DNA of 64,000 bases, taken from assembly GCA_963849695.1 (NCBI GenBank), contig CAWKIT010000012.1, positions 62,001-126,000 on the forward strand, in the 5' to 3' direction. Under the pieces are notes generated by a model. The model saw nothing but the letters and a program-made list of their open reading frames with translations. It was not told where the DNA came from and searched no databases. The first letter of the stretch is position 1, and each line of letters begins with the position of its first letter. Positions 47,272 to 56,336 of the stretch are shown here, piece by piece. The DNA comes from DASSUW01 sp963849695. Its GTDB lineage: Bacteria > Actinomycetota > Thermoleophilia > Solirubrobacterales > Solirubrobacteraceae. The position numbers and the translations under genes are program-made.

Positions 47272-48582
47272 ATGGGTTCCATGCTGCCGCCCGGCCCGCC
47301 GGAGCCGCCTGCGGTCCAGACCGCGGAATGGATCCTGCGTCCGACCACGCTGATGCGCCGCGCCCAGGCCCGCTATGGCGAGCCGTTCACGCTGCGGCTC
47401 GCGTGGTCCGACGCGCCGATGGTCTTCACCTCCGACCCGGCCGAGATCAAGCGCGTGTACACCGCCTCCCCGGCGGCGCTGCACGCCGGCGCGAGCTCGG
47501 CCTTCCTGGAGCCGTTCGCCGGCCCGCGCTCGATCCTCGTGCTCGACGGCGACGAGCACATGCGCGAGCGCAAGCTCATGCTGCCCCCGTTCCACGGCGA
47601 GGCGCTCGCGCGCTGGCGCGCCACGATGGCGGGCGTCGCCGAGGAGGAGATCGCCCGCTGGACGCCCGGCCGCCCCATCAGAGCCCTCGAGCGGATGCAG
47701 GCGATCGCGCTCGAGGTGATCCTGCGCGTCGTGTTCGGCGGCAGCGACCCGGAGCTGCGCGGCGCGATCCGGCGCGCGCTCCAGCTGCCGATGCCGATGC
47801 TGTTCGCGATGAGCCTCTGGCGCGACCAGGAGCGCGGCCCGTACTCCGCCTACCTGCGCCGCGTCAGGCGGCTCGACGCGCTGCTCTACGAGCGCATCGA
47901 CCGCGACGACGGCGACGGCTCGCTGCTCGGCGTGCTCAAGTCCACCGGAGCCTCGCGCGCGCAGCTGCGCGACCAGCTCGCCACGCTGCTGGCCGCCGGC
48001 CACGAGACCACCGCCGGCTCGCTCGGCTGGGCGCTCGAGCGGCTGGCGCGGCATCCCGAGATCGTCGCGCGCATGCGCGAAGACGACGAGGCCTACCTCG
48101 ACGCCGTCGTCAAGGAGGTCCTGCGCGTGCGGCCGGTGCTGGCGATCACGCCGCGCAAGCTCGTCGAGCCGTACGAGCTCGGCGGCTGGACGCTGCCGCC
48201 GGGCGTGCACCTGACGCCGTGCATCTACCTCGCCCACCGGCGCGCCGACGTGTGGGAGGACCCGACCGCGTTCCGGCCCGAGCGCTTCCTCGACGGCGCG
48301 CCCGAGCCCTACACGTTCATCCCGTTCGGCGGCGGTGTCCGGCGCTGCGTGGGGGCCGCGTTCGCGTCGCTGGAGATGAAGGAGGTGCTGCGCGCGGTCG
48401 CCCGCCGGTTCGAGCTGCGGCCGGCGGTCGGGCGGGGCGAGCGGATGCGCAGGCGGTCGATCACGATGACGCCCTCGCGCGGCGGGTATGTGGTGCCACA
48501 CTCTCCGCGCCATGCCGATGTTCTGCCGTCACAACCGGCTGACCGCCAACTGCCCGATCTGCAGCCGGGAGCTGCAGGCTGA
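47272..48582 (+). CDS. Cytochrome P450
   Basis: 436 residues. The oxygen-binding I-helix is LLAAGHETTAGSLGWALERL, the ExxR motif is in VVKEVLRVRP, and the heme-ligating cysteine is in FGGGVRRCVGAAFA (near residue 360). The proline-rich start LPPGPPEPP is typical of soluble bacterial P450s. Substrate and redox partner are unknown; no ferredoxin gene is adjacent. GGAGG lies 3 nt before ATG 47272 and 12 nt before ATG 47281. The last 25 residues run 71 bp into the next gene, an unusual extension that may reflect loss of a nearer stop. Confidence 0.9.
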   Translation: MGSMLPPGPPEPPAVQTAEWILRPTTLMRRAQARYGEPFTLRLAWSDAPMVFTSDPAEIKRVYTASPAALHAGASSAFLEPFAGPRSILVLDGDEHMRERKLMLPPFHGEALARWRATMAGVAEEEIARWTPGRPIRALERMQAIALEVILRVVFGGSDPELRGAIRRALQLPMPMLFAMSLWRDQERGPYSAYLRRVRRLDALLYERIDRDDGDGSLLGVLKSTGASRAQLRDQLATLLAAGHETTAGSLGWALERLARHPEIVARMREDDEAYLDAVVKEVLRVRPVLAITPRKLVEPYELGGWTLPPGVHLTPCIYLAHRRADVWEDPTAFRPERFLDGAPEPYTFIPFGGGVRRCVGAAFASLEMKEVLRAVARRFELRPAVGRGERMRRRSITMTPSRGGYVVPHSPRHADVLPSQPADRQLPDLQPGAAG

Positions 48583-49345
48583 CCTGAAGTCGACGGCGCC
48601 GGTGCGGTCGTCGCGGCCGCGGACGTCGACGCGCGGCGGAACCGCGCCGCGTACCCGCGGTGTGGTGACCAAGCGGCTCGCGAGGGCGGCCGACGACGGC
48701 TATCGCAACCCGCTCGTGCCCGGCCTGCGCGCGACCGCGGACGCCGAGCGGCTGGCATCCGCGCTTGCCGCCGCCGCCGCCCGCCTCGAGCCGCCGGGCC
48801 CGTATCCGGAGGTGGCCGCCGAGCCCGACCTCGAGGAGGCGACGTGGCTGGCCTTCCTGCTCGCCACCGGCAGCGAGGAGCGGCCGTCGTGGGCGTCGGG
48901 CGAGGCGCCGGGCCGCACCGCCGAGGCGTACCGCGCCTGGGCGGACCGCGCCGGCTCGCAGGCGCAGGCGTTCCGCGGCGAGCCGTCCTGGCCGCCGCAG
49001 CGCCGCTTCTCGCGCGTGTTCGAGCGCCTCGCGCTGCCCGGCTTCGCGCGCGCCGCGCGCTTCGACCTGCTGACCGCGCTCGGCGCCGCCGGCCGCTACG
49101 AGCTCGAGGCCGGCGAACTGCACCTGACGGCGGGGGAGGATGCGACCACCGAGGCGGCGAAGCGTCTGCTCGTGTCCGGCGACAAGCTGCTGCTCGAGCG
49201 CCGCGCGCGCGACCTCGCGGAGGCGGCCGAGGTGCCGCTCGCGGCGCTCGACCGCGCGCTCGCGCTGTGGGGCACGCCGGGCGACCACCCCGACCTGGCC
49301 GCCGAGGCGCCCGCGCCGACCCGGGCGGCTCTCTCCCTCCGGTGA
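48512..49345 (+). CDS. Conserved unknown protein with N-terminal CxxxC-CPIC motif
   Basis: 277 residues. The N-terminus MFCRHNRLTANCPICSREL has three cysteines and a histidine that could form a zinc knuckle. A basic linker (RSSRPRTSTRGGTAPRTRG) and a mainly helical domain follow (VVTKRLARAADDGYRNPLVP, FSRVFERLALPGFARAARFD, LLVSGDKLLLERRARDLAEA). The helical part has the general look of alpha-glutamyl/putinylation-type or DNA-glycosylase-like proteins, but I cannot assign it. It overlaps the P450 end and is coupled (GTGA) to the membrane protein that follows. Confidence 0.65.
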   Translation: MPMFCRHNRLTANCPICSRELQADLKSTAPVRSSRPRTSTRGGTAPRTRGVVTKRLARAADDGYRNPLVPGLRATADAERLASALAAAAARLEPPGPYPEVAAEPDLEEATWLAFLLATGSEERPSWASGEAPGRTAEAYRAWADRAGSQAQAFRGEPSWPPQRRFSRVFERLALPGFARAARFDLLTALGAAGRYELEAGELHLTAGEDATTEAAKRLLVSGDKLLLERRARDLAEAAEVPLAALDRALALWGTPGDHPDLAAEAPAPTRAALSLR

Positions 49346-50772
49346 GCGCCCAGGCCGTCCCGGCGCCGCCCCGCGCGGCGGCCGCGCGGGCCGACGATCG
49401 CGCCGGCGCGCCGCCCCGCCGGCTGCCGATGGCGGTGCTGCTGCTCGCCTGCCTGGCGCTCGCCGCGCTCTCCCTGCTGCTGCCTTCGACCCCTACCTAC
49501 GACCCATGGGCGTGGATCATCTGGGGCCGCGAGATCACGCAGTGGGACCTCGTGACCACGAACGGCCCGTCGTGGAAGCCGCTCCCGGTGCTGTTCACGA
49601 CGCCGTTCGCGCCGGCCGGGGACGACGCCGCGCCGGCGCTGTGGCTGGTGATCGCGCGCGCGGGCGGGCTGCTCGCGTTCGCGATGGCGTACCGCCTGGG
49701 CGCGCGGCTCGCGGGCCCGTGGGCGGGCGCCATCGCCGCCGTCGCCCTGTTCCTGTCCGACGAGTTCATCTTCCACTTCGCGCGCGGGAACTCCGAGGGC
49801 ATGCTCGTGGCGCTCGTGCTGTGGGCGGTCGACCGCCATCTCGACGGCCACGGGACGCACGCCTTCCTTATCGGCTTCGCGGCCGCGCTGCTGCGGCCCG
49901 AGGTGTGGCCGTTCTGGGGCCTCTACGGCCTCTGGCTCGTGTACCAGGCGTGGGAAGGGCGTCCGCCGTGGCGCGAGATCACGCTGGTGTTCGGCGCCGG
50001 CGCGCTCGCGCTCGTGCTCTGGTTCGTGCCGGAGTACCTCGGCTCGGGCGACTGGCTGCGCGCCGCCTCGCGCGCGCGGGACCCCAACCCCAGCTCGGCG
50101 GCCTTCGCCTCCTCGCCGTTCGCGGAGGTCTTCCGCCGCTCGGCGGCGATCCTGTCCGTGCCGATCTATCTCGGCGCCCTGATCGCCGCGGTGCTGGCGT
50201 GGCGCCGGCGGGACCGCCTCACGCTGGCGCTCGCGGCCATGGCGACGATCCTCATGGTGGCCGTGGCGCTGATGACGGAGGCCGGGTTCGCAGGCAACCT
50301 GCGGTACGTGGCGCTCCCCGCCGCCTTGGTGTGCGTGCTCGCGGGAGCGGGATGGGTGGCGGTCGTGCGCGGCGCCGCGCGGCGCTGGGGGTCGGCCGGC
50401 GCGGCCGCGGTGACCGCGCTGCTGGTGGCCGCCGCGGCGCCGTTCGTGGTCGCCGACGTCGACAAGCTGCAGGCCGACTGGGAGAAGTTCGAGTACGAGG
50501 CCAACTTCTACGGTCCGAACCTCGAGGCGGCGATCGCCAAGGGCGGCGGCGAGGCCGGGATCAAGTCGTGCGGCAAGGTGTTCACCGGTGCGTTCCAGGT
50601 GCCGTCGGTGGCCTGGCGGCTGCACATGCACATCGACGAGGTGGAGATCTTCCCGTTCGGCCCGGGGACGGCGCTGGCGATGGGGAGCGCGCCGCTGTCG
50701 GTCGACCCGCGCTACCCCGAGTACACGAAGACCGTGCACTGGACCGTCGGGAGCTCGTGTGACCACGGGTAA
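49342..50772 (+). CDS. Polytopic membrane protein, GT-C glycosyltransferase-like
   Basis: 476 residues, about ten to eleven membrane segments after a basic Pro/Ala-rich N-terminus. The loop after the first membrane helix (STPTYDPWAWIIWGREI) has the position of the acidic motif in GT-C-type transferases but lacks a clear DxD. The C-terminus is a soluble domain of about 100 residues (SCGKVFTGAFQVPSVAWRLH). It probably uses a polyprenyl-phosphate sugar in envelope glycan synthesis. GTG 49342 overlaps the stop of the previous gene. The next gene begins 10 bp downstream. Confidence 0.7.
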   Translation: MSAQAVPAPPRAAAARADDRAGAPPRRLPMAVLLLACLALAALSLLLPSTPTYDPWAWIIWGREITQWDLVTTNGPSWKPLPVLFTTPFAPAGDDAAPALWLVIARAGGLLAFAMAYRLGARLAGPWAGAIAAVALFLSDEFIFHFARGNSEGMLVALVLWAVDRHLDGHGTHAFLIGFAAALLRPEVWPFWGLYGLWLVYQAWEGRPPWREITLVFGAGALALVLWFVPEYLGSGDWLRAASRARDPNPSSAAFASSPFAEVFRRSAAILSVPIYLGALIAAVLAWRRRDRLTLALAAMATILMVAVALMTEAGFAGNLRYVALPAALVCVLAGAGWVAVVRGAARRWGSAGAAAVTALLVAAAAPFVVADVDKLQADWEKFEYEANFYGPNLEAAIAKGGGEAGIKSCGKVFTGAFQVPSVAWRLHMHIDEVEIFPFGPGTALAMGSAPLSVDPRYPEYTKTVHWTVGSSCDHG

Positions 50773-50782
50773 CCTCGATCAC

Positions 50783-52357
50783 ATGGCGACCACCGCGCCG
50801 CGCTCGCGCCCGGCTGTGCGCGTGCCTGCCGTCACGCGGGCGAAGCTCGCCGGCCCGGCGGCGCTCGGCGCGCTGGTGCTGCTCGCGCTCTTCCTGCGCA
50901 CGCGCGAGCTGGGGATCGGCTTCTGGATCGACGAGGGGCTGTCGGTCGGCATCTCCGACCGCCCGCTCGGCGACATCCCGGAAGCGCTGCGGCTGGACGG
51001 CTCGCCGCCGCTCTACTACCTGCTGCTGCACGTGTGGATGAGCGTGGCCGGGACCTCGGAGGAGGCCGTGCGCGCGCTGTCGGTGGTGTTCGGTCTGGTG
51101 GCCGTCCCCGTCGCCTGGTGGGCGGCGCGGACGCTGTTCGGCACCCGCTCCGGGTGGATGGCGGCGGTGCTGGCCGCCACCAGCCCGTTCCTGACCCAGT
51201 ACGCGCAGGAGGCGCGCATGTACGCGCTGACCGTGCTGCTGTCGCTGATCGCGAGCGCGGCGTTCGCGCGCATGGTCGCGTTCGAGGACGACCGCCGGCC
51301 GTGGGCGATCGGCTTCGCGGTGGCGTTCGCCGCGATGCTGTACACCCACAACTGGGCGCTGTTCTTCGGCGCCGCCTGCGGCGCGGCCTGGCTGTTCCTG
51401 CTCTTCCGCGCGCGCGGGCCGGAGCGGCGGGACCTCCTGATCAACGGCGCCATCGGGTTCGGCGGGGCGGTGCTCCTGTACCTGCCCTGGATCCCGATCA
51501 CGCTGTACCAGGCTGCGCACACGGGCGCGCCGTGGGCGCGGGCGCCGACCGTGGTCAGCCTGCTCGCCGTGCCCGGGCGGATGCTCGGCCAGCTCGCGCA
51601 GATCGCGCTGCTGCTGGCGGCCGGCGCCGGCCTGGCGGGCCTGTTCGCGCGCCGCGGGGGCCGGCTGTCGCCGCGCGGCCGCGCGGCCGCCTGCCTGCTC
51701 GCGATCTCGGTCATGACCGTGCTGCTGGCGTGGGTCACCTCGCAGGTATCACCCGCGTGGGCCGCCCGCTATCTCGCGGCGGCGGTCGGCCCGCTGCTGC
51801 TCGCCCTCGCCGCCGGGCTCGGCAACGCGGGCAAGCTCGGGATCGTCGGCCTCGTGGTCGCGGCCGGGCTGGCCGTGAGCGACGCGCCGCCCGACGAGAA
51901 GAGCAACGTGCGCGAAGTCGCCGACGCGATCGCGCCCAGCCTGGCGCCCGGCGACCTCGTCGTCTCCACCCAGCCCGAGCAGGTGCCGGTGCTCGAGTAC
52001 TACCTGCCGGACGGCCTGCGGTTCGCGACGCTCACCGGCGAGGTGCGGGACACCGGCGTCACGGACTGGCGCGACGGGCCGGAGCGGCTCGGCGCGACCT
52101 CCGCCGAGCGCGACCTCGCCCCGCTGCTCGACCGTGTGAAGCCCGGCCAGCGGGTCGTGCTGGTGACGCCGATCTTCGCCGACATCCAGCGCTGGCAGGC
52201 GCCGTGGACCGAGCTCGTGCGCCTGCGCTCGGGCGAATGGCGCCAGCACCTGGGCAACGACGAGCGATTCGCGGTCAGCGCCGTCGAGCCGGTGCCACCG
52301 ATCGAGCGCCGCCCGAACGCGGTCCAGGCGACTGTGCTCGTCAAGACCTCCGAGTAG
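50783..52357 (+). CDS. GT39/ArnT-like membrane glycosyltransferase
   Basis: 524 residues with about ten to eleven membrane helices. The conserved first loop FWIDEGLSVGISDRPLGDIP carries the acidic DE motif of GT-C enzymes (PMT/ArnT class), followed by GSPPLYYLLLHVWM and FLTQYAQEARMYAL as in this family. It should transfer a sugar from a polyprenyl-phosphate donor outside the membrane. The soluble C-terminal part (about 385-520) resembles that of related proteins. ATG 50783 is chosen; GTG 50759 would overlap the preceding gene. The end overlaps the opposing kinase gene by 17 bp. Confidence 0.82.
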   Translation: MATTAPRSRPAVRVPAVTRAKLAGPAALGALVLLALFLRTRELGIGFWIDEGLSVGISDRPLGDIPEALRLDGSPPLYYLLLHVWMSVAGTSEEAVRALSVVFGLVAVPVAWWAARTLFGTRSGWMAAVLAATSPFLTQYAQEARMYALTVLLSLIASAAFARMVAFEDDRRPWAIGFAVAFAAMLYTHNWALFFGAACGAAWLFLLFRARGPERRDLLINGAIGFGGAVLLYLPWIPITLYQAAHTGAPWARAPTVVSLLAVPGRMLGQLAQIALLLAAGAGLAGLFARRGGRLSPRGRAAACLLAISVMTVLLAWVTSQVSPAWAARYLAAAVGPLLLALAAGLGNAGKLGIVGLVVAAGLAVSDAPPDEKSNVREVADAIAPSLAPGDLVVSTQPEQVPVLEYYLPDGLRFATLTGEVRDTGVTDWRDGPERLGATSAERDLAPLLDRVKPGQRVVLVTPIFADIQRWQAPWTELVRLRSGEWRQHLGNDERFAVSAVEPVPPIERRPNAVQATVLVKTSE

Positions 52358-53855
52358 CGCCCACGGCGTCGCGCTTCGGCCGCCTGCCGTCCTCCGGCTC
52401 GCCGGCCGGGAGCGTGAGCACGAAGCTGGCGCCGGGCGGCTCGCGGTCGGCGAGCCGGAGGTCGCCGCCCATCCGCTCGGCGAGCTCGCGGCCGATCGCG
52501 AGCCCGAGGCCGAAGCCGCTCTCCGGGCCGGCGGCGCGGCCGCGGTGGAAGCGCTCGAAGATGTGCTCGCGCTCCTCGGGCGGGATCCCGGGCCCGCGGT
52601 CGGACACCCACAGGCCGGCGACGCCGTCGCCGAAGCTCGTGCTCAAGGTGATCGCCTCGCCCGGCGGGCCGTAGCGGAGCGCGTTGTCGAGCAGGATCCG
52701 CACCACGCGCGCGGCCGCGTCGGGGTCGCCGCGGCCCCAGCAGCCGTCGGCGGGCGGCAGCACGCGCAGCTCGACGTCGCGCTCGCGGGCGCGCAGGTCG
52801 AACTCCGCCGCCACCGCGCGCGCCAGCTCGCCGAGCTCGACCGGCTCCGAGCGCAGCTGGACGGCGGCGTCGAGCCGGCTGAGGTCGAGCAGCTCGCCGG
52901 CCAGCGCCGACAGCCGGCGCAGCTCGCGCCGCGCGTTGGTGACCTGGAGCTGGGCGTCCTCGATGTCGACGCGGCCGTCGCCCAGGTCCTCCTCGAGCAG
53001 CTCCATCGTGCCCTGGAGCATCGTCAGCGGCGTCCGCAGCTCGTGCGAGGCGGTGGAGACGAACGAGCGGCGCGCCGCCTCCTGGCGCCGCAGCGCGTCC
53101 TGCATGCGGGCGAGCGCGCGGGCGAGGTCGCCGACCTCGTCGCGGACCTCGTCGCGCGGCGAGGGCGCGTCGGGCCCCTCGGCGGTGATCCGCAGCGCGG
53201 TCGCGCGCAGGCGCGCCAGCCGGCGCAGCAGCGTGCCGGACAGGGTGACGGCGAGCGCGATCGCCACCAGCACGCCGACGCCCGCGCCCGCCACCAGCGC
53301 GTTGCGGACCTGCCCGGCCGCCGCGGTCACCTCGGTCAGCCGCCGCTGGGCGACCAGCACGCCGTCGGCGCCGGGCGTCGGGTTGTGCAGCCGCATCGCG
53401 ACCGTCACCTGGTCGCCGTCGACGTCGATCACGGTGCGGTCCTGGCGGATCGCGGTCAGTGCCGCGAGGGTGGCGCTCTGGGTTATGGGCGCGAACTCGG
53501 AGTCGTAGAAGAAGTCCGGCTGCGTGTCGTCGTCGTCGTCGGCGTCCACCAGCACGCGCGTGTCGATCCGGCGCTGGAGCTCGAATGCCGCGGCGCTCAC
53601 GGCCGACTGGCGCGCGTCGACGGCGGCGGTGCGCTCGGGGTCGTCCGGGGCGGTGTCCGGCAGCTCCTCGCGAAGCGCCGAGCGGAACTCGGGCGCGGCC
53701 ACCAGGACCGCGTCGTTGAGGTTGTCGATGCTCTGGTCGCGCAGCTCGTTCTGGAGCGGGCCGAGCACGATCGCCCCGACCACCGCCAGCGTGAGCACGC
53801 TGGTGAACACGAACGCCACCAGCAGCCGCCCCCGCAGGCCTCCGAGCCGGCTCAT
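52341..53855 (-). CDS. Membrane sensor histidine kinase, HAMP-HisKA-HATPase
   Basis: 504 residues. First membrane helix about 10-32, an extracellular sensor domain of about 150 residues with an acidic run (DADDDDDTQPD, possible cation binding), second membrane helix (about 185-208), HAMP, the HisKA motif FVSTASHELRTPLTMLQG with the phosphorylated His, and HATPase boxes DNALRYGPPG, DRGPGIPPEE, GFGLGLAIG. Its cognate regulator is encoded immediately upstream (overlap ATGA). It is similar in layout to PrrB/MprB-type sensors. Confidence 0.92.
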   Translation of the reverse strand: MSRLGGLRGRLLVAFVFTSVLTLAVVGAIVLGPLQNELRDQSIDNLNDAVLVAAPEFRSALREELPDTAPDDPERTAAVDARQSAVSAAAFELQRRIDTRVLVDADDDDDTQPDFFYDSEFAPITQSATLAALTAIRQDRTVIDVDGDQVTVAMRLHNPTPGADGVLVAQRRLTEVTAAAGQVRNALVAGAGVGVLVAIALAVTLSGTLLRRLARLRATALRITAEGPDAPSPRDEVRDEVGDLARALARMQDALRRQEAARRSFVSTASHELRTPLTMLQGTMELLEEDLGDGRVDIEDAQLQVTNARRELRRLSALAGELLDLSRLDAAVQLRSEPVELGELARAVAAEFDLRARERDVELRVLPPADGCWGRGDPDAAARVVRILLDNALRYGPPGEAITLSTSFGDGVAGLWVSDRGPGIPPEEREHIFERFHRGRAAGPESGFGLGLAIGRELAERMGGDLRLADREPPGASFVLTLPAGEPEDGRRPKRDAVGATRRS

Positions 53856-54550
53856 GGCTCGCGGAAGCGGTACCCGCGCCCGGGTACCGTCAGGATGAGC
53901 GCGGGCTCCTCGGGGCGCGTCTCGAGCTTCTCGCGCAGGTGGCGGATGTGGACGTCGATCGCCCGCGGGTCGCGGTACGCGCTGTCGCCCCAGATCGAGC
54001 GCAGCAGCTCCTGCCGGTTGAAGGCGTGGCCGGGGCGGCTCATCAGCCGCGTGATCAGCTCGTACTCGCTGAAGGTGAGCTTGACCGGGCGGCCGTCGAC
54101 CGCCACCCGCCGCTCCTCCTGGTCGAGCGTGACGGGCCCGACCTGCAGGCTGCCCGCCACCACGCGCCCGTGCGCGCGGCGCAGGACCGCGCGGATGCGG
54201 CTGCGCAGCTCGGCCAGGCCGAACGGCTTGGTCACGTAGTCGTCGGCGCCGGCCTCGAGGCCCTGCACCGCGTCGGCCTCGCTGTCGAGCGCGGTGAGCA
54301 TGATGATCGGCACCACGTCGCGCCGGCCGCGCAGCATCCGCGCCACGTCGTGCCCGGTCGGGCCGGCTCCGAGCGCGACGTCGAGCAGCACCACGTCGTA
54401 CGGGCGGTCGGCCGCGGCGTCGAGCGCGGTCTTGCCGTCGGCCACCGCGGTGACGCGGTGACCCTCTCGTTCGAACGAGCGCGTGAGCATCTCTCGCAGG
54501 GGACGGTCGTCGTCCACCAACAGGATGTCGAGCGTCGACGCGGTCTGCAC
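53852..54550 (-). CDS. OmpR-family response regulator
   Basis: 232 residues from GTG 54550. The receiver domain has DILLVDDDRPLR, the phosphorylated Asp in VVLLDVALG, Thr in IMLTALDSE and Lys in DYVTKPFG. The winged-helix output domain ends HIRHLREKLE and VPGRGYRF. It is paired with the kinase encoded next. The GTG 54550 start lies 7 nt after TAGGGT, a likely -10 box; the GTG at 54559 would fall inside that box. Confidence 0.92.
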   Translation of the reverse strand: MQTASTLDILLVDDDRPLREMLTRSFEREGHRVTAVADGKTALDAAADRPYDVVLLDVALGAGPTGHDVARMLRGRRDVVPIIMLTALDSEADAVQGLEAGADDYVTKPFGLAELRSRIRAVLRRAHGRVVAGSLQVGPVTLDQEERRVAVDGRPVKLTFSEYELITRLMSRPGHAFNRQELLRSIWGDSAYRDPRAIDVHIRHLREKLETRPEEPALILTVPGRGYRFREP

Positions 54551-54570
54551 CGCCGACACCCTAGCGACCG

Positions 54571-54597
54571 GATTAACACCTGTTAGGAGGGCTTAAC
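54571..54597. promoter_or_regulatory. Possible OmpR-type half-sites
   Basis: GATTAAC (54571-54577) and GCTTAAC (54591-54597) are spaced 20 bp apart with GTTAG between them, so that related half-sites recur about every 10 bp. This fits tandem binding by the adjacent regulator between its own gene and the flavoprotein gene. The assignment is tentative. Confidence 0.35.
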
Positions 54598-54638
54598 GGC
54601 AGGGCGGAAAACGCCGGTGCGGGGGCAAGGATGGAGCC

Positions 54639-56159
54639 ATGTCAACCCTTGACTTCGACCCGACGCGCCGCCGTTTCGAGCGCGCCGGTACCGACCGTCC
54701 CGTCGCCGTGCTCGGCGGCGGCCCGGCCGGCCTGACGGCCGGCTACCTGCTCGCGCGGCAGGGCCGGCCCGTCATCGTCTTCGAGGCCGAGGATCAGGTC
54801 GGCGGCATCGCCAAGACCGAGGTGCGCGACGGCTACCGCTTCGATCTCGGCGGCCACCGCTTCTTCACCAAGTCCAAGGAAGTGGACGACCTGTGGCACG
54901 AGGTCATGCGCGAGGAGTTCCTCAAGCGCCCGCGCATGTCGCGTATCTACTGGAACGGCAAGTTCCTCGACTACCCGCTCAACGGCATGGACGTCGTCAA
55001 GAAGCTCGGCCCGGTCGAGCTCATCCGTGCCGGGCTCTCCTACCTGTGGGCGGCGATGAAGCCCAAGGGCAAGGAGGAGAACTTCGAGCAGTGGGTCTCC
55101 AACCGCTTCGGCAAGCGGCTCTACCAGCACTTCTTCAAGACCTACACCGAGAAGGTGTGGGGCGTGCCGACGACCGAGCTGCGCTCGGAGTGGGCGGCGC
55201 AGCGGATCAAGGGCCTGTCGTTCTTCTCCGCCGCCAAGGCCGCGTTCTTCGGCAACAAGGGCAACAAGATCAAGTCGCTGATCAATGAGTTCCACTACCC
55301 GCGCTTCGGCCCGGGCCAGATGTGGGAGACGATGGCGGACGAGATCATCGCCGCCGGCGGTGAGTTGCGGCTCAACACGCCGGTCACCAAGCTCGAGGTC
55401 CGCGACGGCCGGATCCTCGCGATCGAAGCCGGCGGCGAGCGCATCGAGCCGGCTCACGTGATCTCCTCGCTGCCGCTGCGCGGGACGGTCGGGATGGCCG
55501 GCGCCGCCGCCCCCGGCGAGGTCCAGGCCGCCGCGCAGGGCCTGCGCTACCGCGACTTCCTGACCGTGGCGCTGGTGATCGACGGCGAGGACCTGTTCCC
55601 GGACAACTGGATCTACATCCACGACCCGAGCGTTCGCGTGGGCCGGATCCAGAACTTCCGCTCCTGGAGCCCGTGGATGGTGCCGGACCAGTCGAAGGCA
55701 TCGGTCGGCCTCGAGTACTTCTGCTTCAGGGGCGACGACCTGTGGGAGATGGACGACGACGCCCTCGTCGAGCTCGCCAAGCAGGAGCTGGCGGCGCTCG
55801 GCCTCGCCGACCCGTCGAAGGTCGAGAAGGGGTACGTGACGCGCGTGCCGCTCGCGTACCCGATGTACGACGCCGACTACGGCGAGCGCGTGGAGACGAT
55901 CCGCAACTGGCTCGAGGGGATCGGCAACCTGATCCAGGTCGGCCGCAACGGGCTGCACCGCTACAACAACTCCGACCACTCGATGCTGACGGCGATGCGG
56001 GCGGTCGAGAACATCACGCGCGGCACCGCTCACGACATCTGGGCGGTCAACGCCGAGTCCGTCTACCACGAGGAGGCCGTGGCGGATGAGCATCCCTACC
56101 GCCGGGCTCCCGAAACGCGCGGGATGCGGGAGCCGCTGGCCGACGCACCATTTTCCTGA
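54639..56159 (+). CDS. FAD-dependent oxidoreductase, UDP-galactopyranose mutase-like
   Basis: 506 residues. The FAD-binding motif is AVLGGGPAGLTAGYLLARQG, followed by FDLGGHRFFTKSKEVDDLW and a C-terminal LIQVGRNGLHRYNNSDHSML. This sequence type belongs to the protoporphyrinogen oxidase/UGM-like flavoproteins that sit beside envelope glycosyltransferases in many actinobacteria. It probably acts on a nucleotide- or lipid-linked sugar, but the substrate is not certain. The gene is divergent from the two-component system, which may regulate it. It is followed by a strong terminator. Confidence 0.85.
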   Translation: MSTLDFDPTRRRFERAGTDRPVAVLGGGPAGLTAGYLLARQGRPVIVFEAEDQVGGIAKTEVRDGYRFDLGGHRFFTKSKEVDDLWHEVMREEFLKRPRMSRIYWNGKFLDYPLNGMDVVKKLGPVELIRAGLSYLWAAMKPKGKEENFEQWVSNRFGKRLYQHFFKTYTEKVWGVPTTELRSEWAAQRIKGLSFFSAAKAAFFGNKGNKIKSLINEFHYPRFGPGQMWETMADEIIAAGGELRLNTPVTKLEVRDGRILAIEAGGERIEPAHVISSLPLRGTVGMAGAAAPGEVQAAAQGLRYRDFLTVALVIDGEDLFPDNWIYIHDPSVRVGRIQNFRSWSPWMVPDQSKASVGLEYFCFRGDDLWEMDDDALVELAKQELAALGLADPSKVEKGYVTRVPLAYPMYDADYGERVETIRNWLEGIGNLIQVGRNGLHRYNNSDHSMLTAMRAVENITRGTAHDIWAVNAESVYHEEAVADEHPYRRAPETRGMREPLADAPFS

Positions 56160-56300
56160 GTCGAATTGCCGCCTTCGTGGACGCATGTCCGATTTTCCCC
56201 GGACGGGCTGAGTGACACATTGATCACCGTCTGGAGGGCGTTACGGATTCCGGGCCCGACGGCCCGCTCACGGAGGAGGCGCGGAAGGATTCGCTTGGGG

Positions 56301-56330
56301 ACGGCCGGGTGGTGAGAACCACCCGGCCGT
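56301..56330. terminator. Strong bidirectional terminator hairpin
   Basis: ACGGCCGGGTGGT-GAGA-ACCACCCGGCCGT is a perfect 13-bp stem with a 4-nt loop, followed by TTTCTGTT on the plus strand. It lies between the convergent flavoprotein and sugar dehydrogenase genes. The 140 bp before it hold nothing that I can interpret. Confidence 0.88.
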
Positions 56331-56336
56331 TTCTGT

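Noticed and set aside
56160..56300. Possible short gene before the terminator
   Set aside because: Short open frames exist on both strands (for example from TTG 56220), but they lack a ribosome binding site and any clear coding signature.
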